The notes under the pieces are model-generated. The model saw only the letters and a program-made list of their open reading frames with translations, was not told the origin of the DNA and did not search any database. Source: an uncultured Bacillota bacterium (GTDB lineage: Bacteria; Bacillota; Clostridia; Lachnospirales; Lachnospiraceae). From it: a stretch of DNA of 22,644 bases. The DNA is taken from the NCBI GenBank assembly GCA_905200905.1, contig CAJKMA010000042.1, forward strand, positions 1 through 22,644, given 5' to 3'. Positions 7,292 to 13,745 of this stretch are shown here, piece after piece. The first letter of the stretch is position 1. Every line of letters starts with the position of its first letter. The translations under genes were made by a program, and so were the position numbers.

Positions 7292-8959
7292 TTATTTCTG
7301 AATCTCCAGCACTGCACCTCTGTTTCCGCTGGTCACCATAGCTGCATACCGTGCCAGATAACCAGTAGTCACTTTGGGCTCTCTTGGCTGCCAGTTTGCT
7401 CTTCTTCTTGCCAATTCTTCCTCTGAAACATCCAGTTCCAGCCTGGTTTCCGGAATATTGATACGAATCATATCTCCTTCTTCTACCAAAGCAATCGGAC
7501 CTCCCACTGCTGCTTCTGGTGAAATATGTCCAATAGAAGCTCCTCTAGACGCCCCTGAAAAGCGTCCGTCTGTAATCAACGCCACGGTAGAACCAAGCCC
7601 CATACCAGCAATGGCAGAGGTAGGATTCAGCATTTCTCTCATACCAGGACCGCCCTTTGGTCCCTCATAGCGAATAACCACCACATCTCCTGCTACAATT
7701 TTGCCGCCTTTAATGGCTTCAATGGCATCTTCTTCGCAATCAAATACTCTGGCCGGACCTTCATGTACCATCATTTCTTCACAAACAGCACTGCGTTTTA
7801 CCACACCGCCGTCTGGAGCCAAGTTTCCAGTGAGCACTGCAAGCCCTCCAGTCTGGCTGTAAGGATTTTCCACAGGACGGATAACTTCTGGATTTTTATT
7901 CATACAATTTTTAATGTTTTCTCCCACTGTTTTTCCAGTCACGGTCATACAATCCAGGTTCAACAGGTTTTTCTTTGTCAGCTCATTCATGACTGCATAG
8001 ACACCGCCAGCCTCATTTAAATCCTCCATATAGGTAGGACCTGCTGGTGCCAAATGGCAGAGGTTCGGCGTTTTTTCACTGATACTATTAGCAAAAGTAA
8101 TATCAAAATCAAAACCAATTTCATGAGCAATGGCCGGCAGATGAAGCATGCTGTTGGTAGAACATCCAAGCGCCATATCCACAGTCAAGGCATTCATAAT
8201 CGCATCTTTTGTCATAATATCTCTTGGACGGATATTTCTGCGATACATTTCCATTACTTGCATACCAGCATGTTTTGCCAACTTAATTCTCTCAGAATAC
8301 ACAGCTGGAATGGTTCCATTGCCCTGTAATCCCATACCAAGCACCTCAGTAAGACAATTCATACTGTTCGCTGTATACATCCCAGAACAAGAACCGCAAG
8401 TAGGACACACTTTATTTTCAAATTCTTCTACCTCATCTGCAGTCATGGTTCCAGCACTGTAAGCTCCTACTGCCTCAAACATAGAAGAAAGACTTCTCTT
8501 CTGTCCTTTTACTTTTCCTGCCAGCATGGGACCGCCACTTACAAATACGGTAGGCACATTGATTCTGGCTGCTGCCATCAAAAGTCCCGGCACGTTTTTA
8601 TCACAGTTTGGAACCATCACCAAAGCATCAAACTGATGAGCCATAGCCATAGCTTCTGTAGAATCTGCAATCAAATCTCTGGTTACCAGGGAATATTTCA
8701 TACCAGTATGTCCCATAGCAATCCCATCACAAACAGCAATGGCTGGAAATACAATAGGTGTTCCTCCTGCCATAGCAACCCCTAATTTTACTGCTTCTAC
8801 AATTTTATCCAGATTCATGTGACCTGGTACAATTTCATTGTAAGAACTTACGATACCTACCAAAGGTCTTTCCATCTCTTCTTTTGTCATGCCAAGGGCA
8901 TTAAATAAAGAACGGTGGGGTGCCTGCTGCATCCCTGTTTTTACTGCATCACTTTTCAT
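7292..8959 (-). CDS. ilvD: Dihydroxy-acid dehydratase
   Basis: Iron-sulfur dehydratase converting 2,3-dihydroxy-3-methylbutanoate and -pentanoate to the 2-oxo acid precursors of valine and isoleucine. It is 555 residues from the chosen start, the family norm. Cluster cysteines are seen at C119 (PNCDKN) and C191 (CGSCSGMYTAN), and CDGIAMGHTGM and ITDGRFSGAS are family signatures. The position where [2Fe-2S] members carry a first Cys before PGH reads SYNEIVPGH, as in E. coli IlvD, suggesting the oxygen-sensitive [4Fe-4S] class (inference). The ATG at 8957-8959 was chosen because AAGGAG sits 7 nt upstream; a 12-codon longer ORF would overlap leuB. There are 19 nt between the leuB stop and this start. 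Confidence 0.96.
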   Translation of the reverse strand: MKSDAVKTGMQQAPHRSLFNALGMTKEEMERPLVGIVSSYNEIVPGHMNLDKIVEAVKLGVAMAGGTPIVFPAIAVCDGIAMGHTGMKYSLVTRDLIADSTEAMAMAHQFDALVMVPNCDKNVPGLLMAAARINVPTVFVSGGPMLAGKVKGQKRSLSSMFEAVGAYSAGTMTADEVEEFENKVCPTCGSCSGMYTANSMNCLTEVLGMGLQGNGTIPAVYSERIKLAKHAGMQVMEMYRRNIRPRDIMTKDAIMNALTVDMALGCSTNSMLHLPAIAHEIGFDFDITFANSISEKTPNLCHLAPAGPTYMEDLNEAGGVYAVMNELTKKNLLNLDCMTVTGKTVGENIKNCMNKNPEVIRPVENPYSQTGGLAVLTGNLAPDGGVVKRSAVCEEMMVHEGPARVFDCEEDAIEAIKGGKIVAGDVVVIRYEGPKGGPGMREMLNPTSAIAGMGLGSTVALITDGRFSGASRGASIGHISPEAAVGGPIALVEEGDMIRINIPETRLELDVSEEELARRRANWQPREPKVTTGYLARYAAMVTSGNRGAVLEIQK

Positions 8960-8978
8960 ATCGGTTCTCCTTTGTATC

Positions 8979-10061
8979 TTATATTTGCTCTGCAATCAGT
9001 TCTCCCATACGGGCAGTTCCTACCTCTATCATACCGTCTGCCATAATATCTACAGTACGATAGCCATCTTTCAACACTTGGGCAACAGCTGCTTCCACGG
9101 CATCCGCTTCTTTGTCTAAATCCAGAGAAAAACGAAGCATCATAGCTGCTGATAAAATCGTAGCCAAAGGATTTGCAATTCCTTTTCCTGCAATATCTGG
9201 TGCAGAACCATGACTTGGTTCATAAAGACCAAATTTCGTCTCGTTCAGACTAGCTGAAGATAACATGCCAATCGAGCCCGTAACCATGCTTGCTTCATCC
9301 GATAATATATCGCCAAACATATTTTCTGTAAGAATCACATCAAACTGTCCTGGATTATGTACTAACTGCATAGCACAATTATCCACCAACATATGCTCCA
9401 GGGTTACCTCGGGATACTGAAGCGCTACTTCCTCCACAACCTTTCTCCAAAGTCTGGAAGAATCCAGCACATTCGCTTTATCTACACTGGTAACTTTTTT
9501 TCTTCTTTTTTTTGCAATTTCAAAAGCCTTCACTGCAATCCTATGAATCTCTTTTTCATCATAAGTGAGGGTATCTATAGCCTTCCTTACTCCGTTTTCC
9601 TCCACAGTCCTGCGTTCTCCAAAATACAAGCCTCCTGTCAGTTCTCGAACAATCATCATATCAAAACCATCTCCAATGGTTTCTTCTTTTAACGGACAGG
9701 CTCCTTTTAATTCCTCATATAAATAAGCTGGTCTTAAATTTGCAAACAAATTCAGCGCTTTACGGATTCCCAAAAGACCTGCTTCTGGTCTTTTCGAAGG
9801 TTCCAACTGATACCACGGTGAAGTCTTTGCATCCCCTCCAATAGAACCCATGAGCACTGCATCCGAAGCCTTTGCTGCTGCAATGGTTTCTTCTGTAAGA
9901 GGTACTCCATGAGCATCAATGGAGGCTCCTCCTAACAGCAATTCTTCATATTCAAAATGATGTCCGTAAACCTTGCACACTTGGTCCAATACTTTTTTTG
10001 CTTCTCTTACGATTTCCGGTCCAATTCCGTCTCCTGGAATCAATGCAATCTTATAATTCAT
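8979..10061 (-). CDS. leuB: 3-isopropylmalate dehydrogenase
   Basis: NAD-dependent oxidative decarboxylation of 3-isopropylmalate in leucine synthesis. It is 360 residues, standard for LeuB. It starts IALIPGDGIGPEIV. LLGIRKALNLFANLRPA carries the substrate-binding arginines; RELTGGLYFGE follows the LeuB rather than the isocitrate dehydrogenase pattern; TSVDKANVLDSSRLWR holds the catalytic Lys; NMFGDILSDEAS holds the metal-binding aspartates; and GLYEPSHGSAPDIAGK is the NAD site. GAGGGAG lies just upstream of the ATG. It is the first gene of leuB-ilvD-ilvB, with a good promoter close upstream. leuA, leuC and leuD are not in the window, so the leucine pathway is split across the genome. Confidence 0.96.
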   Translation of the reverse strand: MNYKIALIPGDGIGPEIVREAKKVLDQVCKVYGHHFEYEELLLGGASIDAHGVPLTEETIAAAKASDAVLMGSIGGDAKTSPWYQLEPSKRPEAGLLGIRKALNLFANLRPAYLYEELKGACPLKEETIGDGFDMMIVRELTGGLYFGERRTVEENGVRKAIDTLTYDEKEIHRIAVKAFEIAKKRRKKVTSVDKANVLDSSRLWRKVVEEVALQYPEVTLEHMLVDNCAMQLVHNPGQFDVILTENMFGDILSDEASMVTGSIGMLSSASLNETKFGLYEPSHGSAPDIAGKGIANPLATILSAAMMLRFSLDLDKEADAVEAAVAQVLKDGYRTVDIMADGMIEVGTARMGELIAEQI

Positions 10062-10109
10062 GTAATCTCCCTCTTTCTGTCATACTTTTATGCAATGTAT
10101 ATTAGTTCT

Positions 10110-10138
10110 ATGATAATCCTTTTCCCATTACATTTCAA
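10110..10138 (-). promoter_or_regulatory. Sigma-70 type promoter for leuB-ilvD-ilvB
   Basis: On the minus strand -35 TTGAAA (10133-10138), a 17-nt spacer and -10 TATCAT (10110-10115) lie about 50 nt before the leuB ATG. The short leader leaves no room for a T-box, so any attenuation would have to start from a promoter further upstream. Confidence 0.65.
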
Positions 10139-10341
10139 GTAATAACCCACTCTTTACCTATGCCTTTTCGTTATATCTTCTATTCTTTTTCAAGGGCTTT
10201 ACATATATTTTGCGTTCTTTAGAATTCCTTTATTTTCCAGACACAAGGAGGTTAGAATTATCCTTTATACTAAACATTGTTCATTAAGAAGACGGCAGCT
10301 GCAAAGTTACACACGTATTGTGGCTGCTGGACTTCGACTAA
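10139..10341. other. Intergenic stretch between sdaAA and leuB promoter, with nested inverted repeat
   Basis: About 200 bp with no convincing gene. Right after the sdaAA stop there is a nested inverted repeat at 10288-10335: GAAG/CTTC outside, GCAGC/GCTGC (10295-10299/10323-10327), then CACA/TGTG inside. It lacks a U-tract and could protect the sdaAA 3' end. Further on, CCTCCTT on the minus strand (10245-10251) lies between two copies of AATTCTAA. I see no T-box, riboswitch or good CodY box. Confidence 0.35.
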
Positions 10342-11217
10342 TCACCCTCCAAAGATACAACAAGTCTTTTCGCAGGCTGACGGCGTTCCTGCACATCCCC
10401 CCAAAGCACTTTCCCTTAATTCAAAAGGTAGGCTTCTTCCCACATGATACATAGCTTCCGCCATTTCATCAAATGGGATGGGACAGGTAATTCCCGCAAG
10501 CGCTTGTTCTGCACAAATAAGTGCATTGGATGCACCCATAGCATTTCGACTTTGGCAGGGAGCTTCCACTAATCCGGCAATGGGATCACATACCAATCCT
10601 AAAAGATTAGATAATGCAGAAGCTGCACTGTGAAGACACATCTTTGGTGTTCCTCCCATAATTTCCGTAGCCGCTGCCGCTGCCATTGCAGAAGCGGCCC
10701 CTACTTCTGCCTGACATCCTGCTTCTGCTCCGGATACAGAGGCATTGCGCATAAGTAAATATCCTACTGCCCCAGCTGTATATAATCCATTTAATAATTC
10801 CTCATCTGCCAAATGTTCTTCTTCCCCCAATGCCAGCAAAACCCCTGGCACAACTCCTGAAGAACCTGCTGTAGGTGCAGCCACAATGACCCCCATAGAG
10901 GCATTTACCTCTAATACAGCCATAGAATAGGTAATCACTTTAGACAATAGGGTTCCGCAAATAGATTTCCCTTGCTTTCTGTGCTGATAAACCTTCTTTG
11001 CTTCTCCCCCTATGAGCCCCCCAATAGATGGCATTGGTTTCTCCAAAGGTTCTTTCACCGATTTCTTCATAATCTCCAGCGCTTTTTGCATTTTAGCATC
11101 TACTTCTTCTTCTGTAATACCAGAAAACTCAGCCTCCCTTTTTTTCATAATCTGAGAAATGGGAAGTCCTGTTTCCTCACACAGCTGCAATAACTCGATT
11201 CCATGATTAAATTCCAT
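10342..11217 (-). CDS. sdaAA: L-serine dehydratase, iron-sulfur dependent, alpha subunit
   Basis: Catalytic subunit of the [4Fe-4S] L-serine ammonia-lyase, which converts L-serine to pyruvate and ammonia. It is 291 residues. The core AAPTAGSSGVVPGVL (113-127) and GLVCDPIAGLVEAPCQSRNA (207-226) are diagnostic. Cluster cysteines C168, C210 and C221 have the 42- and 11-residue spacings of iron-sulfur serine dehydratases. The C-terminus is unusually Cys-rich (C275, C282, C286, C287, ending CCIFGG). It follows sdaAB by 9 nt, with the ribosome site AGGAGGG overlapping the sdaAB stop, so the two subunits are translated together. The product pyruvate is the substrate of IlvB encoded next door. Confidence 0.95.
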   Translation of the reverse strand: MEFNHGIELLQLCEETGLPISQIMKKREAEFSGITEEEVDAKMQKALEIMKKSVKEPLEKPMPSIGGLIGGEAKKVYQHRKQGKSICGTLLSKVITYSMAVLEVNASMGVIVAAPTAGSSGVVPGVLLALGEEEHLADEELLNGLYTAGAVGYLLMRNASVSGAEAGCQAEVGAASAMAAAAATEIMGGTPKMCLHSAASALSNLLGLVCDPIAGLVEAPCQSRNAMGASNALICAEQALAGITCPIPFDEMAEAMYHVGRSLPFELRESALGGCAGTPSACEKTCCIFGG

Positions 11218-11226
11218 TTTTCCCTC

Positions 11227-11892
11227 CTATAACTGTACCAGCATAATATCTGAAACCAGTGGATTTTCCCGAATTTTATCTAGTACTTCTACTGGAATTT
11301 TCTCGTCTGACTCCACAATGGTAAAAGCTGCAGCTCCCTTTTCTTCCCGAAACAGGCGCATAAAAGCAATATTTACCTTTTCTTCACTTAAAATCTTTGT
11401 AATATGTGCCACAACTCCCGGCTTATCTGTCTGACTAACAATGAGAGTACTATACTCTCCAGTAAAGTCTACATCAATCTGATTCAGCTTTACAATCTTT
11501 ACTTTCCCTCCCCCTATGGAAACGCCACGCACAAACAATTTCTCTCCTTTGGTTCCCTGGATTTCCATATCTGCTGTATTGGGATGGAGATTCTCATCCT
11601 CTCCTAACTGAAACTCATATGAAATACCCTCCTCTTTAGCCAGCTCTAAGGAATCACGAATCCGCAAATCATCTGTTTCAAAACCCATGATTCCTCCAAG
11701 AAGTGCTCGATCCGTACCATGACCTCTGTAAGTTCTGGCAAAAGAACCATACAAGGTAAAAGTCACTTTTGCAATCTCTCCTGGAAATAATTTTCTAGCC
11801 AAAAGAGCCATAGACGCTGCTCCTGCAGTATGGGAACTGGAAGGCCCTACCATGTTAGGTCCAATGACTTCAAACAAACTAATAAATGCCAT
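11227..11892 (-). CDS. sdaAB: L-serine dehydratase, iron-sulfur dependent, beta subunit
   Basis: The partner subunit of SdaAA, 221 residues as expected. The N-terminal domain has the conserved GPNMVGPSSSHTAGAASM, YGSFARTYRGHGTDRALLGG and ENLHPNTADM segments. The C-terminal part from about residue 146 (STLIVSQTDKPGVVAHITKI) is an ACT domain that probably binds serine or stabilises the heterodimer. AAGGAG lies 6 nt before the ATG. It starts a two-gene unit sdaAB-sdaAA directly after the yajC terminator, so it needs its own promoter within about 60 bp. TTGACA is visible at 11922-11927 on the minus strand, but no good -10 stands at proper spacing. Identity is secure; its promoter is not. Confidence 0.95.
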   Translation of the reverse strand: MAFISLFEVIGPNMVGPSSSHTAGAASMALLARKLFPGEIAKVTFTLYGSFARTYRGHGTDRALLGGIMGFETDDLRIRDSLELAKEEGISYEFQLGEDENLHPNTADMEIQGTKGEKLFVRGVSIGGGKVKIVKLNQIDVDFTGEYSTLIVSQTDKPGVVAHITKILSEEKVNIAFMRLFREEKGAAAFTIVESDEKIPVEVLDKIRENPLVSDIMLVQL

Positions 11893-11952
11893 AACTTTCT
11901 CCTTTCGTTCTTTTTATTTATGTGTCAAACCACAGCAAAACATGCAGATGCC

Positions 11953-11994
11953 AAAAAGAGGATGCCGCACTGTATGCATACCGACATCCTCTTT
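11953..11994 (-). terminator. Rho-independent terminator after yajC
   Basis: In the transcript the arms AAAGAGGATGTCG (11982-11994) and CGGCATCCTCTTT (11955-11967) form a 13-bp stem with one G-U pair and a 14-nt loop; the second arm ends in TTTTT. It lies 9 nt after the yajC stop and separates the tgt-yajC genes from sdaAB-sdaAA. Confidence 0.88.
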
Positions 11995-12003
11995 CTAATT
12001 TCC

Positions 12004-12315
12004 TTATTCTGCAGCGCCATCACTTGCTTTTTCTACTTCTGCAATGGCTGCTTTTCTCATAGGAATTCTACAGTTTCTGTTGTTTCCAAACTCTACAATC
12101 ACATCTTCGTCTGTAATATCAATGATAATTCCGTAGAATCCACTGGTAGTTACCACACTGTCGCCTACTTCCATAGCTGCCAGCATGCTTTTTACTCTCT
12201 GCTGTTCTTTTTTCTGAGGTCTCATAACCATAAAATACATCAGAAGAAAGAATACAACCAATGGCAAAAACAAAGTAATCATACTTCCTGCACCTGCTGC
12301 TGTTGATAAAAACAT
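12004..12315 (-). CDS. yajC: Preprotein translocase subunit YajC
   Basis: Small inner-membrane accessory protein of the Sec translocase (SecDF-YajC). It is 103 residues, with one transmembrane helix near residues 12-32 (MITLFLPLVVFFLLMYFMV). This is followed by the family signature MRPQKKEQQRVKSMLAAMEVGDSVVTTSGFYGII and a beta-rich cytoplasmic tail (VIVEFGNNRNCRIPMRKAAI). GCAGGAGG lies upstream of the ATG. It follows tgt, the classic tgt-yajC pairing of bacteria, but a separate promoter sits between them. secDF is not adjacent in this window. Confidence 0.95.
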   Translation of the reverse strand: MFLSTAAGAGSMITLFLPLVVFFLLMYFMVMRPQKKEQQRVKSMLAAMEVGDSVVTTSGFYGIIIDITDEDVIVEFGNNRNCRIPMRKAAIAEVEKASDGAAE

Positions 12316-12370
12316 GTTACATCCTCCTGCATTTTAATCTTTGTCTCATGTCTTTTTGGACATTATTATA

Positions 12371-12399
12371 ATAATACACAATTATTCCCGTTTCTTCAA
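12371..12399 (-). promoter_or_regulatory. Sigma-70 type promoter for yajC
   Basis: On the minus strand -35 TTGAAG (12394-12399), a 17-nt spacer and -10 TATTAT (12371-12376) lie in the tgt-yajC gap. A perfect TATAAT at 12365-12370 overlaps at longer spacing. A short ATGTC/GACAT hairpin follows in the leader. Confidence 0.6.
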
Positions 12400-12419
12400 G
12401 TACTTTTTTGACGCCAGAA

Positions 12420-13547
12420 TCAAAATACCTGCATTCCTTCTAATTTGCGTTTTTTATAATCTTCATAGCAACCTTTATCCAAAGCATCTCTGATTTCTTC
12501 CATCATAGTATTATAAAAATACAGGTTATGAAGCACGCACAAACGCATTCCAAGCATTTCTTTTGCCTTTAACAAATGGCGAATATATGCTCTGCTGTAA
12601 TGGCGGCATGCAGGGCACTGACAGCCTTCTTCAATAGGACGGGAATCCAATTCATATTTGGCATTAAACAGATTGATTTTTCCAAAATTGGTATACACGT
12701 GTCCATGACGTCCATTTCGACTTGGATATACACAGTCAAAGAAATCCACACCTCTTGAAACAGCTTCTAAAATATTTGCCGGCGTTCCCACTCCCATAAG
12801 ATAGGTTGGTTTATCCACTGGCAAATGTGGCACCACACTGTCCAAAATCCGGTACATTTCTTCATGGGTTTCTCCTACAGCCAGCCCTCCAATGGCATAA
12901 CCATCCAGATTCATTTTAGAAATCGTCTCTGCATGAGCAATGCGAATATCATCGTAAACGGCTCCCTGATTGATTCCAAAAAGAAGCTGATGGGGGTTGA
13001 CCGTATCCTCCAGGGAATTTAGTCTTGCCATCTCGTCTTTACAACGCTGTAGCCATCTAGTAGTACGGTCTACCGAGGCCTGAACATATTCACGGCTAGC
13101 CACACTAGAGGGACATTCATCAAAAGCCATAGCAATGGTAGAACCCAGATTGGACTGAATCTGCATACTTTCTTCTGGTCCCATGAAAATCTTCCTACCA
13201 TCAATATGGGAATTAAAATACACACCTTCTTCTTTGATTTTTCTCAGCTTTGCCAGAGAAAACACCTGAAATCCACCGGAATCTGTAAGAATGGGACGAT
13301 CCCAGTTCATAAATTTGTGCAGCCCTCCCAGTTGTTTAATAATATGATCTCCTGGACGCACATGTAGATGATAGGTGTTGGATAACTCTACCTGGGTTTT
13401 AATCTCGTGTAAATCTGTAGTAGAAACAGCACCTTTAATGGCAGCTACGGTTCCAACATTCATAAATACTGGTGTCTCAATGGTTCCATGAACAGTCTCT
13501 AGTCTGGCGCGTTTTGCCTTACCTTCTTGTTTCAGCAATGTATACAT
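12420..13547 (-). CDS. tgt: Queuine tRNA-ribosyltransferase (tRNA-guanine transglycosylase)
   Basis: Exchanges guanine 34 of GUN-anticodon tRNAs for preQ1 (or queuine). It is 375 residues from the chosen start. TDSGGFQVFS holds Asp89, GGLAVGE (220-226) is in the substrate pocket, and Asp271 in FFDCVYPSRNGRHG is the nucleophile. Zinc ligands are C309, C311, C314 and H340. All positions are offset by a constant nine from Zymomonas Tgt (D280, C318, C320, C323, H349), so the start and fold agree. The start MYTLLKQEGKAKR matches other Tgt proteins. An 18-codon longer ORF begins at 13601, but its ribosome site abuts the ATG. queA is not upstream here; the neighbour is the divergent activase gene. 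Confidence 0.95.
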   Translation of the reverse strand: MYTLLKQEGKAKRARLETVHGTIETPVFMNVGTVAAIKGAVSTTDLHEIKTQVELSNTYHLHVRPGDHIIKQLGGLHKFMNWDRPILTDSGGFQVFSLAKLRKIKEEGVYFNSHIDGRKIFMGPEESMQIQSNLGSTIAMAFDECPSSVASREYVQASVDRTTRWLQRCKDEMARLNSLEDTVNPHQLLFGINQGAVYDDIRIAHAETISKMNLDGYAIGGLAVGETHEEMYRILDSVVPHLPVDKPTYLMGVGTPANILEAVSRGVDFFDCVYPSRNGRHGHVYTNFGKINLFNAKYELDSRPIEEGCQCPACRHYSRAYIRHLLKAKEMLGMRLCVLHNLYFYNTMMEEIRDALDKGCYEDYKKRKLEGMQVF

Positions 13548-13591
13548 AAATTTTATTTCCTCTTCTCTTTTCTTTCCTTTGTAACAGAAAT

Positions 13592-13620
13592 ATTCTATCA
13601 TACCCCCTTTAGAAACGCAA
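13592..13620 (-). promoter_or_regulatory. Candidate promoter for tgt
   Basis: On the minus strand -35 TTGCGT (13615-13620), a 17-nt spacer and -10 TAGAAT (13592-13597) give a leader of about 38 nt before the tgt ATG at 13547. A second candidate further upstream (TTGTAG, 16 nt, TATTAC) overlaps the divergent promoter region. Confidence 0.45.
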
Positions 13621-13636
13621 CGGTCTGGTAATATTT

Positions 13637-13669
13637 ACAATTGTTTTTTCTACAAATTTGTCGTATAAT
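13637..13669 (+). promoter_or_regulatory. Promoter of the giant activase gene with two palindromes
   Basis: -35 TTGTTT (13641-13646), a 17-nt spacer and a perfect -10 TATAAT (13664-13669). The palindrome ACAATTGT (13637-13644) overlaps the -35, and the 10-bp palindrome ACAAATTTGT (13652-13661) fills the spacer. This is a typical place for a repressor operator, but no regulator is identified. The poor -35 is consistent with control by a protein. Confidence 0.6.
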
Positions 13670-13730
13670 GTACATTGGTTTTTTTTAAATCATGAAACAT
13701 ATTAATAAGTAGAAACACCTACATATGATG

Positions 13731-13737
13731 AGGAGGT
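13731..13737 (+). promoter_or_regulatory. Ribosome binding site that fixes the activase start
   Basis: AGGAGGT lies 8 nt before the ATG at 13746. The two ATGs of the longest ORF (13725 and 13728) lie immediately upstream of this site, so they cannot be the main start. Confidence 0.8.
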
Positions 13738-13745
13738 CTCCGACT

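Noticed and set aside
10062..10341. T-box or CodY control of leuB
   Set aside because: No T-box core such as AGGGTGGNACCGCG is present, and the best CodY-like match (near GTCTGGAAAAT) has about six mismatches of fifteen.
10245..10450. Plus-strand ORF after AAGGAGG at 10245
   Set aside because: The open frame has no ATG, GTG or TTG at proper spacing and runs antisense into sdaAA.
11898..11927. Promoter for sdaAB using TTGACA at 11922-11927
   Set aside because: No acceptable -10 hexamer occurs 16-18 nt downstream; that position reads into the ribosome site.
13548..13601. Longer N-terminus for Tgt starting at 13601
   Set aside because: The AAAGGGGG there is only 1 nt from the ATG, and the extra 18 residues are absent from the typical Tgt start.
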